NCBI RefSeq assembly: GCF_000016545.1
Contig: NC_009437.1
Location: 1,033,501-1,097,500, forward strand
Length of the DNA stretch: 64,000 nt
Reading direction: 5' to 3'
Origin: Caldicellulosiruptor saccharolyticus DSM 8903
Lineage (GTDB): Bacteria > Bacillota > Thermoanaerobacteria > Caldicellulosiruptorales > Caldicellulosiruptoraceae
The position numbers and the translations under genes are program-made. Below are positions 19,304 through 26,565 of the stretch, piece after piece. How positions within the stretch are numbered: position 1 is the stretch's first letter; each line of letters opens with the position of its first letter. The notes below the pieces were generated by a model, which saw only the letters and a program-made list of their open reading frames with translations, was not told the DNA's origin and did not search any database.

Positions 19304-20605
19304 ATGCAACTTCGATATGGACTTGAAATTTCCCATAAAGGCAATCTTTCATGGGAAGGAATTGACCTTCTTGATTTAATAGAGATGTATGGAACACCTC
19401 TTTATGTTATGAATGAAAGAATGATTAGGGAAAATATAAATAGATTCAAAAATGCATTAGAAAAATATTTTGGACAAAACGGGCTGGTAATCTATGCATC
19501 AAAGGCGTTTTGTACAAAAGCAATGTGTCAGATTGCAAAACAAGAGGAAATAGGGCTTGACGTTGTGTCAGGTGGGGAGTTGTTTACCGCTCTTTCAGTA
19601 GACTTTCCAACTGATAAGATATTTTTCCATGGAAATAATAAGACATATGATGAACTTGAAATGGCAGTTGAAAATGGAGTAAAAATTGTAATTGACAACT
19701 TTGACGAGCTTGAGATGCTAAGTGTTATCTGTAAAACAAAATCAAAGAAAGCAAATGTTCTTATCAGGGTAAAGCCGGGAATTGAAGCACACACTCATGA
19801 ATTTATCCGGACAGGTCAGATAGACTCTAAGTTTGGTGTTGCTCTTGAAAACGGCGAGGCTTTTTCAATGGTAAAAAAGATTTTAGAGATGGATGAGTTA
19901 AAACTGATAGGTCTTCACTGTCATATAGGTTCTCAGATTTTTGAGACAGCACCGTTTAAGCTTGCAGCAAGGGTTATGCTTGAGTTTATATTAAAAATAA
20001 AGAGAGAGCTTAATTATGAAATAGATATTTTAGATTTAGGTGGTGGATTTGGGATTAAATATACTGCTTTTGACCAGCCACCTCAAATAGAAAAATTTAT
20101 AGAGGCTATATCTGAAGAAATAGAAGAGTTTTGCCAGCAAAAAGAGCTCAAAAAACCTTTTATAGTCTTAGAGCCAGGTCGTTCAATTGTAGGTGAGGCA
20201 GGAATTACTCTTTATACAATTGGGAGCATAAAAGAAATTCCTAATGTGAGAAACTATGCATCTGTTGACGGTGGGATGACAGACAATCCACGCTATGCTC
20301 TTTACCAGGCAAAGTATGATGCATATGTTGTTGAAAATCCAATTGGCGAAAAAGTAAAGGTGTACACAATTGCAGGAAGGTGTTGTGAGTCAGGAGACAT
20401 TTTAATAAAAGACATTAAATTACCAGAACTCAAAACTGGTCAGCATCTTGCTATTTTGGCGACAGGGGCATATAATTATTCTATGTCGAGCAATTACAAC
20501 AGGTTCCCACGCCCTGCAGTTGTACTTTTAAAAGACAGTCAGGTTAGAGTAATTGTAAAGCGAGAGACTTATGAGGATATAGTCAGAAATGATTTGGAAA
20601 TATAA
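19304..20605 (+). CDS. lysA: Diaminopimelate decarboxylase
   Basis: PLP-dependent (fold III) enzyme converting meso-DAP to L-lysine; about 433 residues. Landmarks are YASKAFCTKAM (PLP Lys), VKPGIEAHTHEFIRTGQIDS, GLHCHIGSQIFE, LDLGGGFGIKY, EPGRSIVGEAG and the C-terminal GRCCESGD and YNYSMSSNYNRFPRP. The CCESGD and EPGR motifs favour DAP over ornithine or arginine as substrate. The start is ATG 19304 behind GGAGGGAAG; an ATG at 19235 would add 23 atypical residues. Confidence 0.94.
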   Translation: MQLRYGLEISHKGNLSWEGIDLLDLIEMYGTPLYVMNERMIRENINRFKNALEKYFGQNGLVIYASKAFCTKAMCQIAKQEEIGLDVVSGGELFTALSVDFPTDKIFFHGNNKTYDELEMAVENGVKIVIDNFDELEMLSVICKTKSKKANVLIRVKPGIEAHTHEFIRTGQIDSKFGVALENGEAFSMVKKILEMDELKLIGLHCHIGSQIFETAPFKLAARVMLEFILKIKRELNYEIDILDLGGGFGIKYTAFDQPPQIEKFIEAISEEIEEFCQQKELKKPFIVLEPGRSIVGEAGITLYTIGSIKEIPNVRNYASVDGGMTDNPRYALYQAKYDAYVVENPIGEKVKVYTIAGRCCESGDILIKDIKLPELKTGQHLAILATGAYNYSMSSNYNRFPRPAVVLLKDSQVRVIVKRETYEDIVRNDLEI

Positions 20606-20629
20606 ATAAACTTTTTGGAGAGGTATATT

Positions 20630-21262
20630 ATGATTTTGCCAAATATTTTAACTGTGCTACTTCGAATTCCTGGGCTTTTGTTTGCAATCTCTGTCCACGA
20701 GGCAGCTCATGGATATGTTGCTTATTTGCAAGGAGATGATCTTCCAAAGAGGCAGGGAAGAATTACGTTAAATCCGCTGCCGCATATTGATATTTTTGGA
20801 ATAATTGCTTTGATGTTATTTGGTTTTGGGTGGGCAAAACCTGTTGTCACTGACCCAAGAAACTACAAAAATCCAAAGGTTGGAATGGGTCTTACAGCTT
20901 TAGCAGGGCCTGTTGCAAATATTCTCTCAGCAATTGTATTTGCTATAGTATTGAAGTATATTGACAAGTACAATCTTGTTTCAAATAGATATGTTTTGAT
21001 TATGCTGCAACAAGCGTATTTAATCAATGTATATCTTGCTATATTCAATCTTTTGCCAATACCACCACTTGACGGGTCTAAGATCTTGTTTATATTTGCA
21101 CCCGTAAAATATATAGAATTCTACTATAGATTCGAATTAATTGGACAGATAATACTCATTGCATGTATATTTTTTGCACCGTATTTGCTTTCATTTGTCT
21201 TACAGCCAATTGCTTATTTTGTCTTTACTTTTATTGATTTTATCTTAAAGCTATTTCCTTAA
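20630..21262 (+). CDS. Site-2 protease family (M50) membrane metalloprotease
   Basis: Polytopic membrane protein, about 210 residues, of the short M50 class. The zinc-binding HEAAH (in ISVHEAAHGYVAY) is near the N-terminus and the second ligand motif NLLPIPPLDGSKI is near residue 145. The intervening LNPLPHIDIFG and GWAKPV are typical of this subfamily, whose members are widespread next to trpS/scpA in clostridia. The physiological substrate is unknown. It lacks a PDZ domain. ATG 20630 follows GGAGAGG. Confidence 0.88.
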   Translation: MILPNILTVLLRIPGLLFAISVHEAAHGYVAYLQGDDLPKRQGRITLNPLPHIDIFGIIALMLFGFGWAKPVVTDPRNYKNPKVGMGLTALAGPVANILSAIVFAIVLKYIDKYNLVSNRYVLIMLQQAYLINVYLAIFNLLPIPPLDGSKILFIFAPVKYIEFYYRFELIGQIILIACIFFAPYLLSFVLQPIAYFVFTFIDFILKLFP

Positions 21263-21300
21263 ATTTCTTTTCAAACATCAAAAGATGGGAGAAGGAGAGA

Positions 21301-22278
21301 ATGAAGAGAGTTTTGTCAGGCACAAGGCCAACAGGCATTTTACACTTAGGAAACTACTTTGGGGCGATAGAGAGCTGGGTAAAACTCCAAGATCAATATG
21401 AATGTTACTTTTTTGTTGCTGATTGGCATGCACTTACAACAGGGTATGAGGACACTACTAATTTAAGAGAGTACACAAAACAGGTGGTTATAGACCTTTT
21501 GGCGAGCGGGCTTGACCCTAACAAGTGTACAATATTTGTTCAGTCGCATGTGCCAGAACATGTTGAGCTACATCTTTTATTTTCCATGATAACGCCACTT
21601 TCTTGGCTCTACCGCTGCCCAACTTATAAAGACCAAATGAGAGAGTTGAAAGAAAAGAATATTGCTACCTATGGTTTTTTAGGGTATCCTTGTTTGCAGG
21701 CAGCAGACATCTTGATATACAAAGCTGAACTTGTTCCAGTTGGAGAAGACCAGCTTCCACATTTAGAGCTCACGAGAGAAATTGCAAGAAGATTTAATTA
21801 CTTGTATGGACAAATATTTCCAGAACCACAACCAATTCTAAATACTGTTAAAGTTTTGATTGGCACAGATGGGCGAAAGATGAGTAAAAGTTATGGCAAT
21901 ACAATTGCGCTGTCTGAAGATTTAGAGAGTGTACGCAAAAAAGTAATGAACATGGTTACAGACCCAGCAAGAATTCGAAAGAATGACCCAGGACATCCAG
22001 AAGTTTGTACAGTATTTGCTTACCATAAGATATTTAGCGAAGATACTGTTGATGAAATAGAGATAAACTGCAGAGAAGGTAAAATTGGTTGTGTAGAGTG
22101 CAAAAAGAAGCTATTTGATAATCTTTCTAAGTTCTTAGAGCCAATTCAAAGCAAAAGAAAGAAACTTGAAAATGATATTGATTATGTCCTTGGTGTAATT
22201 GAGGAAGGTGCAAAAAAAGCTCGAGCAATTGCTTCCCAGACATTAAAAGAAGCAAAGGATAGGGCAGGACTGTTATGA
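21301..22278 (+). CDS. trpS: Tryptophanyl-tRNA synthetase
   Basis: Class Ic aminoacyl-tRNA synthetase, 325 residues. The HIGH-equivalent is LHLGNYFGA, followed by FVADWHALTT, and the KMSKS loop is DGRKMSKSYGN (about residue 193). VPVGEDQLPHLELTREIARR is the usual tRNA/ATP-site block. The C-terminal part is typical. No T-box leader is visible upstream; only 38 bases separate it from the protease gene. It overlaps scpA by four bases. Confidence 0.95.
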   Translation: MKRVLSGTRPTGILHLGNYFGAIESWVKLQDQYECYFFVADWHALTTGYEDTTNLREYTKQVVIDLLASGLDPNKCTIFVQSHVPEHVELHLLFSMITPLSWLYRCPTYKDQMRELKEKNIATYGFLGYPCLQAADILIYKAELVPVGEDQLPHLELTREIARRFNYLYGQIFPEPQPILNTVKVLIGTDGRKMSKSYGNTIALSEDLESVRKKVMNMVTDPARIRKNDPGHPEVCTVFAYHKIFSEDTVDEIEINCREGKIGCVECKKKLFDNLSKFLEPIQSKRKKLENDIDYVLGVIEEGAKKARAIASQTLKEAKDRAGLL

Positions 22279-22976
22279 ATTTTGAGGTGAAGCTTCCTAA
22301 TTTTGAAGGACCGCTTGACCTTTTGCTTTATCTTATAAAGAAAGAAAAGATAAACATCTATGATATTCCAATTGCTGAGATTACTAATCAGTATCTAATG
22401 TATATAAACCATTTAGACACAATAAATGTAGATTCTATATCTGAATTTTTAGTTATGGCAGCAACGCTTTTGGAGATTAAATCAAAAATGCTTTTGCCAA
22501 AGCTACAAGAGGAAGAAGAAGACCCGCGGCAAGAACTTGTTGAAAGGTTGAGAGAGTATCAAAAGTACAAAGAGGTTGCAATTTACTTGAAAGAAAATCA
22601 TCCATATAGAGAAAGCTATAAAAGAGCATTTGAACTTAGAAATTTTGAGAGCAATTTCGTGGTAAAGGTTGATGTGAATAAACTCATTGAAACATACAAG
22701 AATATTTTATCAAAAAAAGAAACTACTTCTTCTAACAATGACGAAAGACTCCAAGAAATTACCAAAAAGCAAACAATTTCTATTTTGAAAGTGATAAAAC
22801 AGGTTTTAGAGTATATAAAACAAAAAGGGGTTGCTTATTTTAGTCACCTTATAAAGGGGATTTCGAAAGATGAGATAGTATACAGATTTTTGGCCATTTT
22901 GGAGCTATGTAGATTAGGACATATTTCTTTGCATCAGCAAAAGGTATTTGATGATATTAAAATTACAAAAAGGTAG
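22275..22976 (+). CDS. scpA: Segregation and condensation protein A
   Basis: Kleisin subunit of the SMC-ScpAB chromosome condensation complex; 233 residues. The N-terminal LPNFEGPLDLLLYLIKKEKINIYDIPIAEI-type start (shown here in part) and the EFLVMAATLLEIKSKMLLP helix bind SMC and ScpB. The C-terminal winged helix (IVYRFLAILELCRLGHISLHQ) is present. ATG 22275 overlaps trpS; scpB follows after 18 bases. Confidence 0.95.
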   Translation: MNFEVKLPNFEGPLDLLLYLIKKEKINIYDIPIAEITNQYLMYINHLDTINVDSISEFLVMAATLLEIKSKMLLPKLQEEEEDPRQELVERLREYQKYKEVAIYLKENHPYRESYKRAFELRNFESNFVVKVDVNKLIETYKNILSKKETTSSNNDERLQEITKKQTISILKVIKQVLEYIKQKGVAYFSHLIKGISKDEIVYRFLAILELCRLGHISLHQQKVFDDIKITKR

Positions 22977-22994
22977 AGAGGCTCAAAATAAAAC

Positions 22995-23528
22995 ATGGAT
23001 AAGGCAGCTGTAAAATCAGTTTTAGAAAGCATATTATTTTTGAGCGCAGAGCCCATTGAAATAGCCAAAATTGCAAAGATTTTGGATATTTCAGAGAGGG
23101 AAGTTGAAGATTGCATTGAAGAGCTAAAAGAAGAATACAAGAACCAGAAAAGAGGCTTTATAGTTATAAAAGAAGAAAAAGGGTATACTTTAGTTACGAA
23201 TCCTGAAAACTCAAAGTATATAAAAGAATATTTTGAGTTTGAGCAAAAACAATCTTCACTTTCGCAGGCAGCGTATGAGGTGCTATCAATAATTGCATTA
23301 AATGGTCCAATAACAAGGCAGGAGATAGAAAGGATAAGAGGTGTTAGTAGCGATAATGTTATAAAGAGCCTTCTTGAAAAGGGGCTTATAAAAGAAGCAG
23401 GGAAGCTTGATACAATAGGAAAACCCACTTTGTATGAAGTGACGGAGCTTTTTTATTACTCTCTCGGTATACAAAATCTTGAGGAGTTAAAAGAAAAGAT
23501 TATGCAAAGAGAGGATACATCAATTTGA
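22995..23528 (+). CDS. scpB: Segregation and condensation protein B
   Basis: Dimeric double winged-helix subunit of the SMC-ScpAB complex; 177 residues. It starts AVKSVLESILFLSAEPIEIA and carries LSQAAYEVLSIIALNGPITR, EIERIRGVSSDNVIKSLLEK and IGKPTLYEVTELFYYSLGI, all diagnostic. The TGA stop (23526-23528) lies inside the loop and right arm of the terminator that ends the transcript. Confidence 0.95.
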   Translation: MDKAAVKSVLESILFLSAEPIEIAKIAKILDISEREVEDCIEELKEEYKNQKRGFIVIKEEKGYTLVTNPENSKYIKEYFEFEQKQSSLSQAAYEVLSIIALNGPITRQEIERIRGVSSDNVIKSLLEKGLIKEAGKLDTIGKPTLYEVTELFYYSLGIQNLEELKEKIMQREDTSI

Positions 23529-23541
23529 TGTATCCTCTTTT
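23510..23541 (+). terminator. Terminator overlapping the scpB stop codon
   Basis: AGAGGATACATCAA (23510-23523) and TTGATGTATCCTCT (23525-23538) are exact inverse complements, followed by TTTTTATTTT. The last codons of scpB form the stem. Confidence 0.9.
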
Positions 23542-23603
23542 TATTTTGTGGAAATAATTTTTAATAAAATCTGAGAAAAGGAAGAAATTTATGAGAACTT
23601 GAG

Positions 23604-24149
23604 ATGGTATTGTTAACCTTAATTTTATTGACTTTCGTATATCTCAGCTTTCCTAAGGTATTTAAGATTGAGGTAGAGCTTAAAGACTTTTTAGTAGTCA
23701 ATATAAAGCTTAAAATTATTTGGTTTTATGTAAAAATCTTTCATTATGAATTTCCGAACAAAACCGATTTCAGGAAAGTTCCACCAGTTAAAAAGAAAGA
23801 GACAAAAAGAGTCAAACTTAAGGCATCTTTCAAAAGTTTCTATAAATTATTCAAGATTTTTTTGTCAGTCTCAATTATAAAGATAGAAAAAATAGTTACA
23901 TGGGTATATTGCACAGACATTTTTGTTTTGAGTATTTTAAGTGGAATTATATATTCTATCTGGGGAATATTATTATCATGTGGGGAAAAGGTGAAGATTG
24001 ATTATAAAGGTTTTACTGAAGGCAATTTTGCGGATAGCTATTTCAAAATTAACTTGAAACTCAAAATTTTTCCAGTGAAAATTTTGATTAATTCAAAAGC
24101 AATAGTAAAAAATTTAAGGGGTGTTTTGAACTATGACACATCCAATTGA
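23604..24149 (+). CDS. DUF2953 family protein (YtfI-like)
   Basis: 181 residues: an N-terminal membrane segment (MVLLTLILLTFVYLSFPKVF), beta-rich text (KIEVELKDFLVVNIKLKIIWF), a basic middle and a second hydrophobic segment around residues 105-125. This pattern and the overlap with a gerW/ytfJ gene match the DUF2953-YtfJ pair (ytfI-ytfJ in Bacillus). Function is unknown. ATG 23604 has only a weak ribosome binding site. It overlaps the next gene by 17 bases. Confidence 0.7.
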   Translation: MVLLTLILLTFVYLSFPKVFKIEVELKDFLVVNIKLKIIWFYVKIFHYEFPNKTDFRKVPPVKKKETKRVKLKASFKSFYKLFKIFLSVSIIKIEKIVTWVYCTDIFVLSILSGIIYSIWGILLSCGEKVKIDYKGFTEGNFADSYFKINLKLKIFPVKILINSKAIVKNLRGVLNYDTSN

Positions 24150-24516
24150 GATGTTAATGCAGACAACTATGGAAAACTTAAAACAGATGATTGACGTAAG
24201 CACAATTGTAGGCGATGCTGTTCAAAGTTCTGGTGGTGCTGTTATTATACCAGTTTCCAAAGTGTCTTTTGGATTTGTAGCAGGCGGTGGTGACATAAAG
24301 CAAGATAGTAACAAGGGTAACAAAGCAGAGGACAACACTCCCCTTTTTGCAGGTGGAACTGGTGCTGGAATTTCTGTGATGCCAATTGCCTTTTTAGTTG
24401 TGACACAGGACCAAATAAGACTTTTAAATGTATCAGCAAATAACAGCGTGGAGAGAATTATTGACATCATCCCATCTATTATTGAAGATATAAAGGATAT
24501 TATTCAGAGAAGATGA
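24133..24516 (+). CDS. gerW: GerW family sporulation protein (YtfJ)
   Basis: 127 residues. The family text is clear: MLMQTTMENLKQMIDVSTIV, GDAVQSSGGAVIIPVSKVSF, GFVAGGGD and FAGGTGAGISVMPIAFLVV. In Bacillus the protein is made under late forespore control and affects germination and spore properties; its mechanism is not known. The start ATG 24133 follows AAGGGGTG. The stop lies within the following terminator. Confidence 0.9.
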   Translation: MTHPIEMLMQTTMENLKQMIDVSTIVGDAVQSSGGAVIIPVSKVSFGFVAGGGDIKQDSNKGNKAEDNTPLFAGGTGAGISVMPIAFLVVTQDQIRLLNVSANNSVERIIDIIPSIIEDIKDIIQRR

Positions 24517-24544
24517 TAGCAAAAGCTTGCTATCATCTTTTTTT
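24511..24544 (+). terminator. Terminator overlapping the gerW stop codon
   Basis: AGATGATAGCAA (24511-24522) pairs perfectly with TTGCTATCATCT (24527-24538) around AAGC, followed by a seven-base T run. Confidence 0.93.
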
Positions 24545-24603
24545 GTTCCGCAGAATAAAAATTAAACAGAAAAAAATAAAGAATAAAAAGGGGTGTTTGG
24601 AAA

Positions 24604-25191
24604 ATGAAAAGGAAAAAATTTACAAAGGATACCTCAAGTTCAAAAAACAATTTATTGGTTGTAAAACTTTTTGTAGTTGTAGCTGTCATAATATTTATAG
24701 TGGCTTTCAAATACCAATATCTTAAATTTGAAGACTTTAACATTGAAGAGCTTAAAAAATACTATACGTCCGATGAAAAGGTGTATAAATATATAGAAGA
24801 TTTTGTCAGAGATTTTTTAAAAATGAAAGGTGCAACTGTCAATGTTTACAAAGACAGTTCAATTAAAAAGGAAGATTCAAATACTTTTTTATATCCAGCA
24901 GATGGTCAGATAGAATTTTCACAAGATGGAGGATACTTTATAGTTGTTACAAAAACGACTAATATAATTGCTCCATGTAGTGGCACAGTCATAAGTATCA
25001 AAAACAAAGCTGGCAGGTTTGATATAGCAATCCAAGATGAGAAAAATGTCTTCTACATACTAGAAAATTTAGATATTTTAAGTGTGCAAAAAGGAAAAAT
25101 GGTAAAAAAAGGTGAAGTAATTGGTCAAAAAAAGCCTTTTGAGCTTTCAGAGAAAGATTTTATATATTTTAAAAGGAAAGAGGCTATGTAG
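24604..25191 (+). CDS. Membrane-anchored degenerate LytM/M23-domain protein (SpoIVFA-like)
   Basis: 195 residues: basic N-terminus, one membrane helix (about 17-38), a helical stretch, and a LytM/M23-type beta domain from about residue 98 (YPADGQIEF, IIAPCSGTVISI, VFYILENLDILSVQKGKMVKKGEVIGQ). The zinc ligands expected in active M23 peptidases (HxxxD and HxH) are absent; FYILENLD replaces the HYAHL-like strand. Size, topology and degeneracy resemble SpoIVFA, which regulates an M50 protease, but SpoIIQ-like or another scaffold is possible. The ATG TAG ending is retained because the stop lies inside the 14-bp target duplicated by the IS. Confidence 0.65.
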   Translation: MKRKKFTKDTSSSKNNLLVVKLFVVVAVIIFIVAFKYQYLKFEDFNIEELKKYYTSDEKVYKYIEDFVRDFLKMKGATVNVYKDSSIKKEDSNTFLYPADGQIEFSQDGGYFIVVTKTTNIIAPCSGTVISIKNKAGRFDIAIQDEKNVFYILENLDILSVQKGKMVKKGEVIGQKKPFELSEKDFIYFKRKEAM

Positions 25192-25197
25192 TTTATT
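25184..25197 (+). repeat. Target site duplication, IS copy 1, left
   Basis: CTATGTAGTTTATT, repeated exactly at 26456-26469. It contains the TAG stop of the LytM-domain gene. Confidence 0.92.
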
Positions 25198-26455
25198 CTC
25201 GAATAGGTGTAGAGATATTTACCACAGCGAAAGAATGTACGAAGAAGAAAATTTCATAAAAAGAGTTGAGGCTGCCTCCCTCCTGTTTGATATAATTAAA
25301 AAGTGTAATCTAATATTCAAAAGAAAAATAGAAAAACTACCAGGATGGGAGGACAGCCTACTATGAATATTATATCATACCACGAACTAAGAAAAATATC
25401 CCCTCAAAAAGCTAGAGAATTAGTTCGAAAAGTCTTTGAATCAAATAACAAAAACGTATCAAAAACTGCTAAAATATTAGGTGTATCAAGACATACCGTA
25501 AGAAGAGCTGTCTACGGTCCTCTTGAAGATAAATCAAAAAAACCTAAATCTTCTCCCAAAAAGCTTTCTTCTGAACTCGAAAATTTTATTGTCGAAGAGT
25601 CTAAAAAAACTGGTTTTAGATATAGACGTTTGTCTTTTTATCTTCTCAGAAAATATGGTATCAAAATAAGTGAAAACACAATAAAGTCAATTCTTAGAAG
25701 AAACTCTGTAGCTCGAAAAACAAAAAGAACAAAAAAAGGTGAAAGAAGTCTATACGATTATGAAACTCTTATCCCATTTTCTGAATTTCAGCTTGATACA
25801 AAACATCTTTTAGACAAAGAAAGTCTTCCCAAGGAGGTATATGAACATATGAAAAGATACAATTTGCCTTGCTATGAGTGGAACATAATAGATGTTGCAA
25901 CAAGAACAAGATTTACAGCCTATTCTTACGAACTTTCATCCGCTTTTGGATTTATGTTCATATCCTTAGTTGCATTATGGTTAAGAACTCATAATGTAAG
26001 AAATATAATAAAGATCCGATTAGACAATGGAGCAGAATTTTGTGGAGGAAGCGAAAGAAAGTTAAAGCAGTGGAATGAGATGCTGTCATTTTTGGGTGTA
26101 GAACTAAATCCTATTCCACCAAAAGCAAAGCATTTAATGGGTATAATTGAAAATTCACATAGAGCTGATGATGAGTATTTTTTAATGATTCATGCTGAAA
26201 GATGTAAAACAAAAGATGAATTTATTCAAAGAGCCCAGAAATGGCAAGATACATGGAACTTTTTCAGACCTCATAATGGTAAAGGAATGAACGGGAGGAC
26301 ACCATTCGAAAAATTCATAGCTTCAAAATCTCTGGTCTCCTCCCATATATTTCAATTTCCTACATTACTTCTTGAGGATATTATGAAAAAAGTAGGCACC
26401 TTCTATTCTCTGTTCTGTAATAAATTTGGTGGTAAATATGTCTTCACCACGTACC
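25198..26455 (+). mobile_element. IS481-like insertion sequence, copy 1
   Basis: 1258-bp element; the ends are defined by comparing three copies whose flanks differ. It starts CTCGAATA and ends CACGTACC. Imperfect inverted repeats of 20 bp (18 matches) are subterminal: 25206-25225 and 26429-26448; the outer 8 and 7 bp do not match each other. It carries one transposase gene on the plus strand. Perfect 14-bp target repeats flank it, so this copy inserted cleanly and recently. Confidence 0.93.
25269..25359 (+). promoter_or_regulatory. Hairpin covering the transposase ribosome binding site, with internal promoter
   Basis: AGGCTGCCTCCCTCCTG (25269-25285) pairs with CAGGATGGGAGGACAGCCT (25341-25359): 17 pairs with two single-base bulges. 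The right arm contains GGGAGG, the transposase Shine-Dalgarno. Between the arms lies TTGATA (25287-25292), an 18-bp spacer and TAATAT (25311-25316), a plausible promoter starting near 25323. The element's own transcript would lack the left arm, while read-through from outside would be folded and poorly translated. The same structure is in copies 2 and 3. Confidence 0.7.
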
Positions 26456-26463
26456 CTATGTAG
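25363..26463 (+). CDS. IS481-like DDE transposase, copy 1
   Basis: 366 residues from ATG 25363, chosen because GGGAGG lies at the right distance; an in-frame ATG at 25345 sits inside the ribosome binding site. An N-terminal helix-turn-helix (KTAKILGVSRHTVRRAVYG) precedes the rve-type catalytic domain with FQLDTKHL, IRLDNGAEF and GIIENSHR supplying the D, D and E. The frame has no stop in the IS; it ends after Pro-Met at a TAG in the right target repeat. Its core is identical to copies 2 and 3 in translation. Confidence 0.9.
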   Translation: MNIISYHELRKISPQKARELVRKVFESNNKNVSKTAKILGVSRHTVRRAVYGPLEDKSKKPKSSPKKLSSELENFIVEESKKTGFRYRRLSFYLLRKYGIKISENTIKSILRRNSVARKTKRTKKGERSLYDYETLIPFSEFQLDTKHLLDKESLPKEVYEHMKRYNLPCYEWNIIDVATRTRFTAYSYELSSAFGFMFISLVALWLRTHNVRNIIKIRLDNGAEFCGGSERKLKQWNEMLSFLGVELNPIPPKAKHLMGIIENSHRADDEYFLMIHAERCKTKDEFIQRAQKWQDTWNFFRPHNGKGMNGRTPFEKFIASKSLVSSHIFQFPTLLLEDIMKKVGTFYSLFCNKFGGKYVFTTYPM

Positions 26464-26469
26464 TTTATT
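26456..26469 (+). repeat. Target site duplication, IS copy 1, right
   Basis: CTATGTAGTTTATT, matching 25184-25197. Its TAG terminates the transposase frame. Confidence 0.92.
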
Positions 26470-26502
26470 TATTTTTTACAAATGACTTGTTAAGTCAAGA
26501 TA

Positions 26503-26511
26503 TGTTATACT
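26503..26511 (+). promoter_or_regulatory. Extended -10 promoter for the HD-GYP gene
   Basis: TGTTATACT is an extended -10 (TGn + TATACT, 26506-26511). The best -35 candidate is TGACTT at 26483-26488 with a 17-bp spacer. It lies 36 bp after the right target repeat of IS copy 1. Confidence 0.5.
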
Positions 26512-26565
26512 AAATTTAGACAAAAGTCAACAAAGGATTAAGTTTAAAATAGAGGATGTGGCAAA

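Noticed and set aside
24604-25191. Active M23 endopeptidase such as SpoIIQ
   Set aside because: Zinc-binding His/Asp motifs are missing; a degenerate LytM scaffold fits better.
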